Program-made: the position numbers and the translations under genes | The notes under the pieces: generated by a model | The model's database searches: none | Told to the model about the DNA's origin: nothing | Seen by the model: the letters and a program-made list of their open reading frames with translations, nothing else | NCBI RefSeq assembly: GCF_027579695.1 | Contig: NC_083587.1 | Coordinates: forward strand, 42,884,232-42,948,231 | DNA: 64,000 bases | DNA from: Neoarius graeffei | Lineage: Eukaryota > Chordata > Actinopteri > Siluriformes > Ariidae | Direction of reading: 5' to 3' | In this document: piece after piece, positions 21,056 through 32,523 of the stretch | Numbering within the stretch: position 1 is the stretch's first letter | Layout of the letters: each line of letters starts with the position of its first letter

Positions 21056-22648
21056 CAACCCCGATTCCAAAAAAGTTGGGACAAAGTACAAATTGTAAAT
21101 AAAAACAGAATGCAATAATTTACAAATCTCAAAAACTGATATTGTATTCACAATAGAACATAGACAACATATCAAATGTCGAAAGTGAGACATTTTGAAA
21201 TTTCATGCCAAATATTGGCTCATTTGAAATTTCATGACAGCAACACATCTCAAAAAAGTTGGGACAGGGGCAATAAGAGGCTGGAAAGTTAAAAGGTACA
21301 AAAAAGGAACAGCTGGAAGACCAAATTGCAACTCATTAGGTCAATTGGCAATAGGTCATTAACATGACTGGGTATATAAAGAGCATCTTGGAGTGGCAGC
21401 GGCTCTCAGAAGTAAAGAGGGGAAGAGGATCACCAATCCCCCTAATTCTGCGCCGACAAATAGTGGAGCAATATCAGAAAGGAGTTCGACAGTGTAAAAT
21501 TGCAAAGAGTTTGAACATATCATCTACAGTGCATAATATCATCAAAAGATTCAGAGAATCTGGAAGAATCTCTGTGCGTAAGGGTCAAGGCCGGAAAACC
21601 ATACTGGGTGCCCGTGATCTTCGGGCCCTTAGACGGCACTGCATCACATACAGGCATGCTTCTGTATTGGAAATCACAAAATGGGCTCAGGAATATTTAC
21701 AGAGAACATTATCTGTGAACACAATTCACCGTGCCATCCGCCGTTGCCAGCTAAAACTCTATAGTTCAAAGAAGAAGCCGTATCTAAACACGATCCAGAA
21801 GCACAAACGTCTTCTCTGGGCCAAGGCTCATTTAAAATGGACTGTGGCAAAGTGGAAAACTGTTCTGTGCTCAGACGAATCAAAATTTGAAGTTCTTTAT
21901 GGAAATCAGGGACGCCGTGTCATTCAGACTAAAGAGGAGAAGGATGACCCAAGTTGTTATCAGCGCTCAGTTCAGAAGCCTGCATCTCTGATGGTGTGGG
22001 GTTCCATTAGTGCATGTGGCATGGGCAGCTTACACATCTGGAAAGACACCATCAATGCTGAAAGGTATATCCAGGTTCTAGAGCAACATATGCTCCCATC
22101 CAGACGTCTCTTTCAGGGAAGACCTTGCATTTTCCAACATGACAATGCCAAACCACATACTGCATCAATTACAGCATCATGGCTGCGTAGAAGAAGGGTC
22201 CGGGTACTGAACTGGCCAGCCTGCAGTCCAGATCTTTCACCCACAGAAAACATTTGGCGCATCATAAAACGGAAGATACGACAAAAAAGACCTAAGACAG
22301 TTGAGCAACTAGAATCCTACATTAGACAAGAATGGGTTAACATTCCTATCCCTAAATTTGAGCAACTTGTCTCCTCAGTCCCCAGACGTTTACAGACTGT
22401 TGTAAAGAGAAAAGGGGATGTCTCACAGTGGTAAACATGGCCTTGTCCCAACTTTTTTGAGATGTGTTGTCATGAAATTTAAAATCACCTAATTTTTCTC
22501 TTTAAATGATACATTTTCTCAGTTTAAACATTTGATATGTCATCTATGTTCTATTCTGAATAAAATATGGAATTTTGAAACTTCATCATTGCATTCCGTT
22601 TTTATTTACAATTTGTACTTTGTCCCAACTTTTTTGGAATCGGGGTTG
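21056..22648 (+). mobile_element. Full-length Tc1-like transposon with intact transposase
   Basis: 1593 bp. The ends start CAACCCCGATTCC and match as inverted repeats with a single mismatch in the first 60 or so bases. Left flank TA at 21054-21055; right flank CA at 22649-22650, consistent with a mutated TA duplication. Carries an uninterrupted DD34E transposase (21364-22434). It sits between bloc1s5 and txndc5. Confidence 0.95.
21364..22434 (+). CDS. Tc1-family DD34E transposase, intact reading frame (356 aa)
   Basis: Cut-and-paste transposase acting in the nucleus on its own terminal inverted repeats. The N-terminus has the paired-like helix-turn-helix DNA-binding region (about 25-130; LRRQIVEQYQKG...IAKSLNISS... 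and VNTIHRAIRRCQLKL). The catalytic core has Asp171 (SDESKF), Asp260 (FQHDNAKPH) and Glu295 (SPTENIW), with 34 residues between the last two, the Tc1 spacing. Length is close to the usual 340 aa. The start at 21364 is the first in-frame ATG; a shorter product from a later start is possible. Oddities are Cys169 and Thr294 at positions that are usually Trp and Ile in the family. Whether the protein is expressed or active cannot be judged from sequence. Confidence 0.93.
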   Translation: MTGYIKSILEWQRLSEVKRGRGSPIPLILRRQIVEQYQKGVRQCKIAKSLNISSTVHNIIKRFRESGRISVRKGQGRKTILGARDLRALRRHCITYRHASVLEITKWAQEYLQRTLSVNTIHRAIRRCQLKLYSSKKKPYLNTIQKHKRLLWAKAHLKWTVAKWKTVLCSDESKFEVLYGNQGRRVIQTKEEKDDPSCYQRSVQKPASLMVWGSISACGMGSLHIWKDTINAERYIQVLEQHMLPSRRLFQGRPCIFQHDNAKPHTASITASWLRRRRVRVLNWPACSPDLSPTENIWRIIKRKIRQKRPKTVEQLESYIRQEWVNIPIPKFEQLVSSVPRRLQTVVKRKGDVSQW

Positions 22649-22650
22649 CA

Positions 22651-23135
22651 CAAGAACATGAATGGCATGACAATATTGGGTTTTCAGTGATTTTCTTTGA
22701 ACTGTTCTTTTCCTGTGACAGATTGATGATTACAATATACATTTTTTAATAGGAAAAAATTGGTGAAGAATTTTGTGCACAAGTTTTATTTCAGGTTTTC
22801 TGCAATCAACATGGAAAAAATTATTCCCCTAATATGATAATACATTTTATTTGTAATGCACTTTACATTGAGAGCAAATCTCAAAGTGCTATTAAAAAGA
22901 CAGATGCAAATAACATGAAAATGATAAGAGTTGTATGTTCTGCTAAAAAGGAATGTTTTAAGTCCTTTTTTTAAAACCGTCAATATTTGGTTAAATGTCC
23001 CTTAGCAAGTTTCACCTTGACCAGAAACTTTTGATAGCCATCAGTAAGCTTCTGGCAGAATTCTGGTTAGACATTTTGACCACTCTTTTTGTCAGAATTA
23101 GTAGAGTTCATAAAATACAAAAATTTCACTGGTAC
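22651..23135. other. Intergenic, unassigned
   Basis: AT-rich sequence without recognisable features. Confidence 0.4.
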
Positions 23136-23148
23136 AGGCCACATATTG

Positions 23149-23525
23149 GGGGCGGCACGGTGGTGTAGTGGTTAGCGCTGTCACCTTACAGCAAGAAGGT
23201 CCGGGTTCGAGCCCCATGGCCGGCGAGGGCCTTTCTGTGTGGAGTTTGCATGTTCTCCCCGTGTCCGCGTGGGTTTCCTCCGGGTGCTCCGGTTTCCCCC
23301 ACAGTCCAAAAACATGCAGGTTAGGTTAACTGGTGGCTCTAAATTGACCGTAGGTGTGAATGTGAGTGTGAATGGTTGTCTGTGTCTATGTGTCAGCCCT
23401 GTGATGACCTGGCGACTTGTCCAGGGTGTACCCTGCCTTTCGCCCATAGTCAGCTGGGATAGGCTCCAGCTTGCCTGCGACCCTATAGAACAGGATAAAG
23501 TGGCTAGAGATGATGAGATGAGATG
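23149..23525 (+). mobile_element. tRNA-derived SINE, full length
   Basis: Flanked by the 13-bp duplication AGGCCACATATTG (23136-23148 and 23526-23538). Confidence 0.96.
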
Positions 23526-23784
23526 AGGCCACATATTGTGATAGTGTTGAGGTCTGGACAATGTTAGCATGTTTTATCCATTCCACAACCAGCTTTGATG
23601 TGTATTTTGGGGTTCTTCTCCTCTTAGAACACCCGATCATCTCCAAGTTTCCAATAGTTTGAGGTTATGCTGAAGAATTCTGAGTGCAACTTTACATAGC
23701 TCATATGTTGTTTTTACTATGGGTCAAACTATACTGCAATTTTATTTTTGTTTGTTTAAAATTATATAACATTGGCTGGCTTTG

Positions 23785-23892
23785 AGTGGTATATCCGATA
23801 TATTCCATTCGGCTAGCATGATATTGAATGAGTCAAAGACGAGTTCAAGATCATGCTTGCTGAATGGAATATGTCTGATATACCATGAAAAA
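23785..23892. repeat. Imperfect hairpin repeat
   Basis: TGGTATATCCGATATATTCC...CATGATATTGA pairs with a nearby complementary stretch ending GATATACCA, followed by (TTA)n. Resembles one end of a palindromic MITE; boundaries uncertain. Confidence 0.5.
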
Positions 23893-24238
23893 AGCCATTA
23901 TTATTATTATTATTATTAATACACATTCGATGGAGCAATTATAGATTTTACAAAAAGTTAAGAACAGGGATAACTTACCAATATTGAATGCTGATTCTGA
24001 TCGAATGTAATTCAGAGTTCTGTCAATCCAATGTACAAAGTCAAAGTTCTAACAATAAAAATGGTACAAGTCCAAAAAGCCTGAACAACAACCCAACTTG
24101 TATACAAGCAATATACAGGTTGACAGTTCAAGTTCAAAGTTACTTTAGGTAGGAGTTAATTGTTACATTGCAGTTGTTCAAAACCAAAAGGGCTTTGCTG
24201 AGTGAATATTCAGTTCCTTTGTTTACTAACATTAGAAT

Positions 24239-24859
24239 CTTCTTCTTTTGGCTGCTCCCGATTACGGGTTGCCACAGCGGATCTTTCGTCTCCATTTCTC
24301 CCTGTCTTCCGCATCCTTCTCTACCACACCTGCCACTTTCGTGTCCTCTCTCACCACATCTTTGGCCTTCCTCGTTTTCGTGTGCCTGGCAGCTTCGTCC
24401 TCAACATTCTCCTTCCAACATGCTCTGCATCTCTTCTCAGGATGTGCCCATAACATCTCAGTCTCATCTCTCTTAGCTTAGTTCCCAAGCTCTCCACATG
24501 TGCTGTCCCTCTGATGTGCTCGTTCCTTATCCTGTCCAACCTAGTCACTCCCATCGCAAACCTTAACATCCTCAACTCCACCACCTCCAACTTTGCCTCC
24601 TGTCTCTTTGTTAAGGGTACGGTCTCCAATCCATACATCACGGCTGGTCTCACTACTGTCTTATACATCTTACCTTTCACTTTTGCTGGGACTTTCCTAT
24701 CACAAATGACTCCCGAAATCCTTCTCCAACTGCTCCGCTCTGCCTGCACTCTCTTTCTCACCTCACTATCGCAGCACCCATTTTTCTGCACAGTTGACCC
24801 CAGGTACTTTTCGTTACGTCTACTCCTTGCATCTTCACTACACTCTCATCCCCATTCTC
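24239..24859 (-). mobile_element. RTE-type LINE, 5'-truncated insertion
   Basis: 621 bp flanked by an 18-bp duplication (GTTTACTAACATTAGAAT at 24221-24238; one mismatch at 24860-24877). On the minus strand it encodes the C-terminal end of an RTE-like reverse transcriptase and has a very short 3' tail, as is usual for RTE elements. Confidence 0.85.
24262..24791 (-). pseudogene. RTE-like reverse transcriptase, C-terminal fragment
   Basis: The frame reads ...VRPAVMYGLETVPLTKRQEAKLEVVELRMLRFAMGVTRLDRIRNEHIRGTAHV...RCYGHILRRD...KLPGTRKRGRPKM, followed after a frameshift by ...AEDREKWRRKIRCGNP at the end. This block follows the catalytic palm in RTE/BovB-type LINE polymerases. The palm with its YxDD motif and the endonuclease are missing because of 5' truncation, so it is non-functional. 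Confidence 0.82.
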
Positions 24860-24938
24860 GTTTACAAACATTAGAATGACTTCCTCATTGACGTAACCAC
24901 CAATATCAATATATTTACTGTATATAAAAGATATTTTG

Positions 24939-25322
24939 AGGGCGGCACGGTGGTGTAGTGGTTAGCACTGTCGACTCACAGCAAGAAGGTCCGGGTTCGA
25001 GCCCCGTGGCCGGCGAGGGCCTTTCTGTGCGGAGTTTGCATGTTCTCCCCGTGTCCGCATGGGTTTCCTCCGGGTGCTCCAGTTTCCCCCACAGTCCAAA
25101 GACATGCAGGTTAGGTTAACTGGTGACTCTAAATTGACCGTAGGTGTGAATGTGAGTGTGAATGGTTGTCTGTGTCTATGTGTCAGCCCTGTGATGACCT
25201 GGTGACTTGTCCAGGGTGTACCCTGCCTTTCGCCCGTAGTCAGCTGGGATAGGCTCCAGCTTGCCCGCGACCCTGCAGAACAGGATAAAGCGGCTACAGA
25301 TAATGAGATGAGATGAGATGAG
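24939..25322 (+). mobile_element. tRNA-derived SINE, full length
   Basis: Flanked by the 13-bp duplication AAAAGATATTTTG (24926-24938 and 25323-25335). Confidence 0.96.
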
Positions 25323-25560
25323 AAAAGATATTTTGTACTAAATGTAAGTCTATGTAAAACAAATGTTAAATAAAACTAAGTTTTGTTAACTCAATACCAC
25401 TTTTTTTTTAAATAATCATCTGGATGTTGAAAATTGTGGAACGGTGTCACATGATCTGATACGCTAAGTATTTGGGAACCAACTCATTTTTTTTCCCCCC
25501 AGTGGAAGTTTGAGTAATTATTCATGCACAATTTACGTATTGAAAGTCTTTTCTATTTTT

Positions 25561-26829
25561 GTAATGGCCAAAAGATCGTTAAGGTGTCAGCATGGGTTTC
25601 TTCCAGGGAGGTCTACTGTGACACACATGCTTGAATGTGTGGAGGACTGGACAGAGTGGTTAGACCAGGGTTTGCCAGTCGATGTTAATAATTTGGACTT
25701 TCTCAAAGCCTTTGACTTGGTACCAATGCAACGTCTCCAAGCAAAAATCGAAACCTACGGCATCAAGGGCAATTTGCTACATTGGATCATTTCCTTTCTT
25801 ACTGAGCGTAAGCAAAGAGTCTGTGTCAATGGGATCAAATCAGGATGGGCTGAGGTAAGCAGCACAGTGCCACAAAGCAGTGTGTTGGGACCAGTACTAT
25901 TCACTATCTTCGTTAACGACATGCCAGAGGCGGCACGGTAGTGTAGTGGTTAGCACTGTTGCCTCGCAGCAAGAAGGTTCTGGGTTCAAGCCCAGCGGCC
26001 GACGAGGGCCTTTCTGTGTGGAGTTTGCATGTTCTCCCTGTATCTGTGTGGGTTTCCTCCAGGTGCTCTGGTTTCCACCACAGTCCAAAGAGATGCAGGT
26101 TAGGCTAATTGGTGGCTCTAAATTGACCATAGGTGTGAGTGTGAATGGTTGTCAGTGTCTATGTGTCAGCCCTGCGATGACCTGGCGACTTGTCCAGGGT
26201 GTGCCCCGCCTCTCACCCATAGTCAGCTGGGATAGGCTCCAGCTTGTCTGTGACCCTGTAGGACAAGATAAGCGGCTACAGATAATGGATGGATGGACAT
26301 GCCAGAGGTAGTATCAAGCCACCTAAAATTACTTGCGGCTGACACAAAGATGATCCGCCCAGTCTGTCATGAGTGGGAATGTGAACTGCTACAACAAGAC
26401 CTTTCTAGTCTACAAGGATGGGCAGGAAAGTGGCAGTTGTGCTTCCACCCTGACAAATGTACAGTGATCCGAATTGGTTCAGGGCATCCCGGCTACACGT
26501 ATACCATGACTGATAAAACAAGAATGGTGCCGTTAGCCTTCACACAACAGGAAAAAGATCTGGGGATTCTGGTGGACAATGTGCTCAGTTTTGAGAACCA
26601 TATAGCAGCTATAGTCTCAAAAGCCAACCAGTTTGCAGGACTTCTGTGGAGATCATTTGGATATGTGGATAAAGGTGTCTTCTCTCTCCTGTACAAGCCA
26701 TTGATACACCCACATCTTGAGTACAGTGCCCCAATATGGTCGCCCTACACGTGGAAATTGGCGGAACAGATTGAGAGCGTTCAGAGACATGCCACAAAAC
26801 GAGTACCTGGACTGAGGGATCTTTCATAG
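25561..26829 (+). pseudogene. LINE reverse transcriptase, split by a SINE and catalytically dead
   Basis: First half (to 25930) has the fingers/palm blocks QHGFLPGRST, LDFLKAFD and VLGPVLFTIFVNDMPE. Second half (from 26296) continues VVSSHLKLLAADTKM and the thumb/C-terminal region HLEYSAPIWSPY...ESVQRHATKRVPGL. In the polymerase C motif the usual x-DD-T is AADT, so a catalytic Asp is lost. With the SINE insertion and later stops, this is a pseudogene. Confidence 0.85.
25931..26295 (+). mobile_element. tRNA-derived SINE inserted in LINE ORF
   Basis: Flanked by the 13-bp duplication GACATGCCAGAGG (25918-25930 and 26296-26308), which falls within the reverse-transcriptase codons NDMPE. The tail differs from the main family (GGATGGATG). 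Confidence 0.96.
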
Positions 26830-27172
26830 AAGGACAGACTGAAAGCTCTTAAGCTACCTACATTAGTGTACCGCATACTACGAAGCGATATGATAAACAC
26901 CTACAAATATGTACATGAAAAATACAATACAAAGGCATGCATAACAGGAATGAAGATAAACACCAAGACAAGAGGGCATAGTCTATAACTGAAAAAGAAC
27001 ACTGTCAAGAGCAACAAAAGACTATTTCTTCAGCAACGAAGTGGCCTGTTGGTGGAACAACCTGCCTGAGACAGTTGTTACAGTGCCAAATGTTAATGTA
27101 TTCAAAGCACGGTTGGACAAATGTATGGAGGACCATCCCATGATATACAACTCACAGAAACCTGAAATGACA

Positions 27173-27530
27173 TCCATCCATCCATCGTCTGTAGCCACTT
27201 ATCCTGTTCTACAGGGTCGCAGGCAGGCTGGAGCCTATCCCAGCTGACTATGGGTGAGAGGTGGGGTACACCCTGGACAAGTCGCCAGGTCATCACATGG
27301 CTAGCACATAGACACAAACAACCATTCACACTCACATTCACACCTACGGTCAATGTAGCGCCACCAATTAGTTAGCCTGCATGCCTTTGGACTGTGGGGG
27401 AAACTGGAACACCTGGAAGAAACCCATGCGGACCCAGGGAGAGCATGTAAACTCCACACAGAAAGGCCCTCGTCAGCCGCTGGGCTCGAACCCAGGACCT
27501 TCTTGCTGTGAAGCGACAGTGCTAACCACT
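27173..27530 (-). mobile_element. tRNA-derived SINE, reverse orientation, head-truncated
   Basis: Tail (CCATCCATC) at left, head at right ending in CTAACCACT. Flanked by AAATGACA at 27165-27172 and 27531-27538. It shares the GGATGG-type tail with the copy at 25931. Confidence 0.92.
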
Positions 27531-27875
27531 AAATGACAGTCAACTGAAAATAGGAGTGGCTCAACTTGGAATACTACAATTTCTACCCAGCTGAAAGACT
27601 TTAGGTGTCGATAATTGTAGCCGCCCCTCTATCATACCACCAATTTAGGTACGTCATCGAAATGTACGTTAGTAAACAGTTATGGCGGCCAAACTTGAAA
27701 ATCTTAAGGTTCACACAGTATTGACTTGGATTTCTAATATTTTTGGACAATTTAATAAACAGGGTAAGGGTAGGTAACATTAGTTTTAATTTATTTGTTG
27801 TCGTTCTGTTCCTTAATACCACCGAAACAGGTTCCTTGAGGGTAATGTCATCTTCACCATGCCCATAAGTATACA

Positions 27876-29925
27876 CATAGGCGTAGAATTGGGTATGGAT
27901 GGTATGGACGTGTCCCTACCAATATCAAATGACAGCTGATATGTCCCTACCAATACTGCTGATTGAAGAAAAAAAAAATCATGCTCCGTGCGCGGTACAC
28001 AAATGGTTGCTGTATGTTTCCACTGGGTGAAACACCACGCAAAATTCACTCATGAATATTCGCTCTAGAAGTGTGGTCGCGAAAACAGCAAGCAAGTTTG
28101 GGTACCATGTCAATCAGCAAGTGCGGTTGTAGTGCAGTGACCGGCTGCTAGCTAGCAAGCTAGCAAACTGTCCTTGAGCAATGTAATGTTAGATTAGCTT
28201 GTAAAATGAATCCGTTAACAACAGTTCGTATTTAGTGTGTGACAACGACAACATACGAATATGTTTTCTGTTTTCTAAGTTTGTGTGGCATGTAAATAAC
28301 AATCCGACTTGATACTGACAACAACTGGTGTTCATTAAGGTCACAAAGACATTATTAAATCATATCAAGTTGTGCTAATGTTGGCTAATATTGCACCTAG
28401 TCTTGCTTGTGAAGTGCCTGCAAACTTTAGCAGCCAGCTAACCCTTAATTTGAAGTGCTTCAGTTAAGACCTGCAGAGAGCCCTGACCAAGTTTGTGTAA
28501 CACGACACATGTAAACAACAACCCGATGGTGATGTGGACATTGTTCGTGGCCCAGACACCTTTTAAACATTTTCACGTCATAAGCATAACAGCCTCTGCC
28601 TTCTTGATCAGAAATTTTTGGTTACTCCCTCTTCTCTTTTGAAAACGTCACATACCGAGTACATACATACGCTGAACTAATTGGTTTTCGAGGGGGTTCA
28701 TTTGAACATGGTAGGCTAAAAACTTTTCTCTGTAGAACCCTGTCACTCCCTCCTCTCTGGGCTCAAGAAGACAACAGAAGGGCAATAATATAACAACAAC
28801 CAATCAGAATTCAGGTACATTCTGTTGCCAAGTAAAATTGTAACCTTTCAACTTGTCAAAGTTCTAGGGTCCTCATCCTGTTTTACCGTTAGATCAATCA
28901 CATATCAGCTTAAACTAGCATTCTAAAACTAGTTAAAGATCACACAGAAGATAGCCTACTCCCCCTGCCAGCCTGTCACTCACTGCTGTCCTTGTCACCG
29001 GTGACAATTGGTAACCCTGTCGGCTTGTCGGTTGTGTTGTCTGCGGCGTCTGGCCTCAGCTCTTTCTGTAAGCTTCGTCTCAGCCAGTGCTTTGCCCCGT
29101 CTTAGATTGTTTCGCAATGCATCATGGTTTGATGTTTCCTCGTACCAGTTTTCGCCAAAACCACAGATGTTCAGATCTTCTTTGGCACAGTCTTTCCACC
29201 TTTTTCTTGGACACCCTCTGGACCTGGTTCCACTGGCTAATTCACTGAATAGGAGCTGTTTAGGAATTCGGTTGTCATCCATGTGACAGACATGGCCAAG
29301 CCAACGTAGGCAGTTGGTTCTGATGGTGGTCTCTATGGTGGTGCAACTAGCTCTTCTTAGAACCTCCCTGTTTGTGATACGTTGCCACCAGCTGATTTTG
29401 AGTATGTGCCGTAGTGATCTTTGGTGGTACATTTCCAGCATATGTAGGTGGCGGGCTAGGGTGGGCCATGTTTTGCTGCCATAGAGGAGTGTTGGCAATA
29501 TGATGGTTTTGTAGACTGCCAGCTTGGTGTTGATTGATAGAAAAGGGCCAGCCTAATGTAACGCAGTGTTTAAGGCTCCGTATGTGTTTTACTTCCATTT
29601 ATGAGGGAAAGGAACATACTCCATCCCGACAGTCAATGCGTTATTCGCTTGTAAAACACATTTGCAAATTGGTAGAATGAGTTAATCATCACATGCAAGA
29701 TTTGCAATTAATCAGATGAATTGCATATTATTATTCATGAATTACTACAGTTCTAAACTTCAAATTTTTAAAGTCTGGACTTTGGAGAGATGATGGATAC
29801 TCTTTTGGTGGAACACAACAGAGTAAAATATTGTGACCCTCTAATGTTGACCTGAAGTTGGTGCCACTGGGGGTTGGCATTGGGTTTATGTCCCCACCCA
29901 TGTTAATACCAAACCTACGCCCTTG
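27876..29925. mobile_element. hAT element (about 2.05 kb) containing a LINE fragment
   Basis: The 8-bp duplication AGTATACA flanks it (27868-27875 and 29926-29933). The inverted ends are CATAGGCGTAG... and ...CTACGCCCTTG. No hAT transposase frame was seen; a LINE fragment lies inside at about 28985-29560. Confidence 0.82.
28985..29560 (-). pseudogene. LINE reverse transcriptase C-terminal fragment
   Basis: Minus-strand frame reading LLYGSKTWPTLARHLHMLEMYHQRSLRHILKISW...TNREVLRRA...TNCLRWLGHVCHMDDNRIPKQLLFSELASGTRSRGCPRKRWKDCAKEDL. This is the conserved post-palm region of non-LTR retrotransposon polymerases. The catalytic palm is missing. The subfamily differs from the RTE fragment at 24239; I cannot name it securely. 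Confidence 0.8.
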
Positions 29926-30697
29926 AGTATACATGATTAGAATATGCACCTATCTGTTTGTATAACAAAAATAGAAACAGCTTGCTTTGAAATAATTTAT
30001 CTGGTGAACAGAGGTGGACAGTAACAAAGTACACTTACTTGAGTACTGTACTTAAGTACACTTTTTGAGTATCTGTATTTTACTTGAGTATTTTTAATTT
30101 TTTTTTGGAAACTTATGACTTTAACTTCACTACATTTGAAAGACGAATATCGTACTTTTTACTCCACTACATTTCTATCAAGGTCCTCATTACTATGAAG
30201 CAGCTTTGAAAGTGGATGTTTTGTGTTTTCTTTTCTAAAATGTAATTGGGTTTTTTCACAGCTGACACTGAGACAGTCTATCAGTAATCACTAGGGTCAC
30301 GTCACATCCATAGACTGTATAAACTCAAGTTCAATTTCTCAGCAGTATTATTTGAACATAATTAGTTGATGACAGAATGGAAGAAGGCGGTTTTTCTGGA
30401 GAATGCACACACTCATGGCCATACCTAGAACCCATGTTTCAGTTTTCAGAAAGGATTAAAGAGTAGTTTCGTTTTAAATGTTTTTGTTTGCCTAAAACGA
30501 ACCACGTCACAGCCTTCAAAAACTTGCCGTCCGACCTGCGGAAGCATATTGAGATACACTACCGTTCAAAAATTTGGGGTCACTTTGAAATGTCCTTATT
30601 TTTGAAAGAAAAGCACTGTTCTTTTCAATGAAGATCACTTTAAACTAATCAGAAATACACTCTATACATTGCTAATGTGGTAAATGACTATTCTAGC

Positions 30698-31074
30698 AGG
30701 GCGGCACGGTGGTGTAGTGGTTAGCGCTGTCGCCTCACAGCAAGAAGGTCCTGGGTTCGAGCCCCGGGGCCAGCGAGGGCCTTTCTGTGTGGAGTTTGCA
30801 TGTTCTCCCCGTGTCCGCGTGGGTTTCCTCCGGGTGCTCCGGTTTCCCCCACAGTCCAAAGACATGCAGGTTAGGTTAACTGGTGACTCTAAATTGACCG
30901 TAGGTGTGAATGTGAGTGTGAATGGTTGTCTGTGTCTATGTGTCAGCCCTGTGATGACCTGGCGACTTGTCCAGGGTGTACCCCGCCTTTCGCCCGTAGT
31001 CAGCTGGGATAGGCTCCAGCTTGCCTGCGACCCTGTAGAAGGATAAAGCGGCTAGAGATAATGAGATGAGATGA
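30698..31074 (+). mobile_element. tRNA-derived SINE, full length
   Basis: Flanked by the 12-bp duplication GACTATTCTAGC (30686-30697 and 31075-31086), inside MITE copy A. Confidence 0.96.
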
Positions 31075-31132
31075 GACTATTCTAGCTGCAAATGTCTGGT
31101 TTTTGGTGCAATATCTACATAGGTGTATAGAG

Positions 31133-31522
31133 GCCTGTGGCAGCGGGGGCGTGGTCAAGCATCAGTCTGTGACCGGAGGGCGGAGTCAGGGAAGGTAAGT
31201 GGCAGAATCACTACACCTGTCGTTAATTAATGTTTGTGTGTCTTCCCAGGGACCGCGCCCTATTTAAGGAGAGAGAGCGAGAGAAGAGGGAGCTCTCTCC
31301 CCACCCAGACGACGGATGCACTCAGACACATGCACACACATCCGTTGTCTGGGTGGGGAGAGAGCTCCCTCTTCTCTCGTGCTCTCTCTCCTTAAATAGG
31401 GCGCGGTCCCTGGGAAGACACACAAACATTAATTAACGACAGGTGTAGTGATTCTGCCACTTACCTTCCCTGACTCCGCCCTCCGGTCGCAGACTGATGC
31501 TTGACCACGCCCCCGCTGCCAC
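31133..31522. mobile_element. 390-bp near-perfect foldback element
   Basis: Left arm from TGTGGCAGCGGGGGCGTGGT and right arm ending ACCACGCCCCCGCTGCCACA are almost exact complements over about 170 bp, around a short centre near 31318-31345. Flanked by AGGCC on both sides; comparison with the uninterrupted MITE copy at 39590 supports a 5-bp duplication. It begins TG and ends CA and contains CCCTATTTAAGG in each arm, as an LTR would, but it has no coding part. Confidence 0.85.
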
Positions 31523-32150
31523 AAGGCCCATTTCCAGCAACTATCACTCCAGTGTTCTAATGGTACAATGTGTTTGCTCATTGCCTCAGAAGGCTAATGG
31601 ATGATTAGAAAACCCTTGTACAATCATGTTAGCACAGCTGAAAACAGTTGAGCTCTTTAGAGAAGCTATAAAACTGACCTTCCTTTGAGCAGATTGAGTT
31701 TCTGGAGCATCACATTTGTGGGGTCGATTAAATGCTCAAGATGGCCAGAAAAATGTCTTGACTATATTTTCTATTCATTTTACAACTTATGGCGGTAAAT
31801 AAAAGTGTGACTTTTCATGGAAAACACAAAATTGTCTGGGTGACCCCAAACTTTTGAATGGTAGTGTATATAAACGTTTTATTCCAAGAGAAAGCTTGCC
31901 ATGAAATGGTCTGTGCTTTTAGAGCTAGCAATAACGTTACAATAGCTGTGCAGTCTGGTTAGTCAAATGACTTTCTATGGATTTGCCCACCAAGTTGCTA
32001 CAGCCTTGTCCATGGCTAACGTTAACACACAGCTAGTTAACTTGGACACTGTTAGTTAGCATGCAAAAACAGTTATGCTAACATGAATAACATTAACTTT
32101 AGCATAATCTTGCCAAATAAACAGAATGTAGAACTCTTTCTTTTCTAGTG

Positions 32151-32523
32151 GCATGGTGGTGTAAGTGGTTCGCACGGTCGCCTCACAGCAAGAAGGTTCT
32201 GGGTTTGAGCCCAGTGGCCGGCAGGGGCCTTTCTGTGTGGAGTTTGCATGTTCTCCCCGTGTCTGCTTGGGTTTCCTCCGGGTGCTCCGGTTTCCCCCAC
32301 AGTCCAAAGACATGCGGTTAGGTTAATATGGGACGGCCTTGGGCTGAGGTGCCCTTGAGCGAGGCACCTAACTCCCAACTGCTCCCCGGGTGCTGTTAGC
32401 ATGGCTGCCCACTGCTCTGGGTATGTGTGTGTGCTCATTGCTCACGTGTGTGTTCACTGCTTCAGATGGGTTAAATGCAGAGAGGAATTTCACAAGTGTG
32501 TGATGAATAAAGTTGTGCTTTCT
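32151..32523 (+). mobile_element. tRNA-derived SINE, second subfamily
   Basis: Same 3' half as the copy at 19564 (GGCCTTGGGCTGAGGTGCCC, CAGATGGGTTAAATGCAGAG, AATAAAG). Also flanked by TTTCTTT-rich direct repeats, showing this subfamily can insert in pyrimidine-rich DNA. Confidence 0.88.

Larger units (their letters stand above)
25505..27165 (+). mobile_element. CR1/Jockey-like LINE fragment
   Basis: The interrupted reverse-transcriptase frame runs from about 25560 (QHGFLPGRSTVTHML) to about 27165 (WWNNLPETVV...VFKARLDKCM), split by the SINE at 25931-26295 and by stop codons after 26829. The 5' part and endonuclease are absent. Confidence 0.8.
30557..31866 (+). mobile_element. Tc1/mariner-type MITE, copy A, with two nested insertions
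   Basis: Ends CACTACCGTTCAAAAATTTG and inverse, flanked by TA (30555-30556, 31867-31868). The same MITE, inverted, is at 37004-39778. It is interrupted by the SINE at 30698 and the foldback at 31133. Confidence 0.85.

Noticed and set aside
24168-24879. Plus-strand frames of 77-121 codons.
   Set aside because: Antisense shadows of the RTE reverse-transcriptase fragment.
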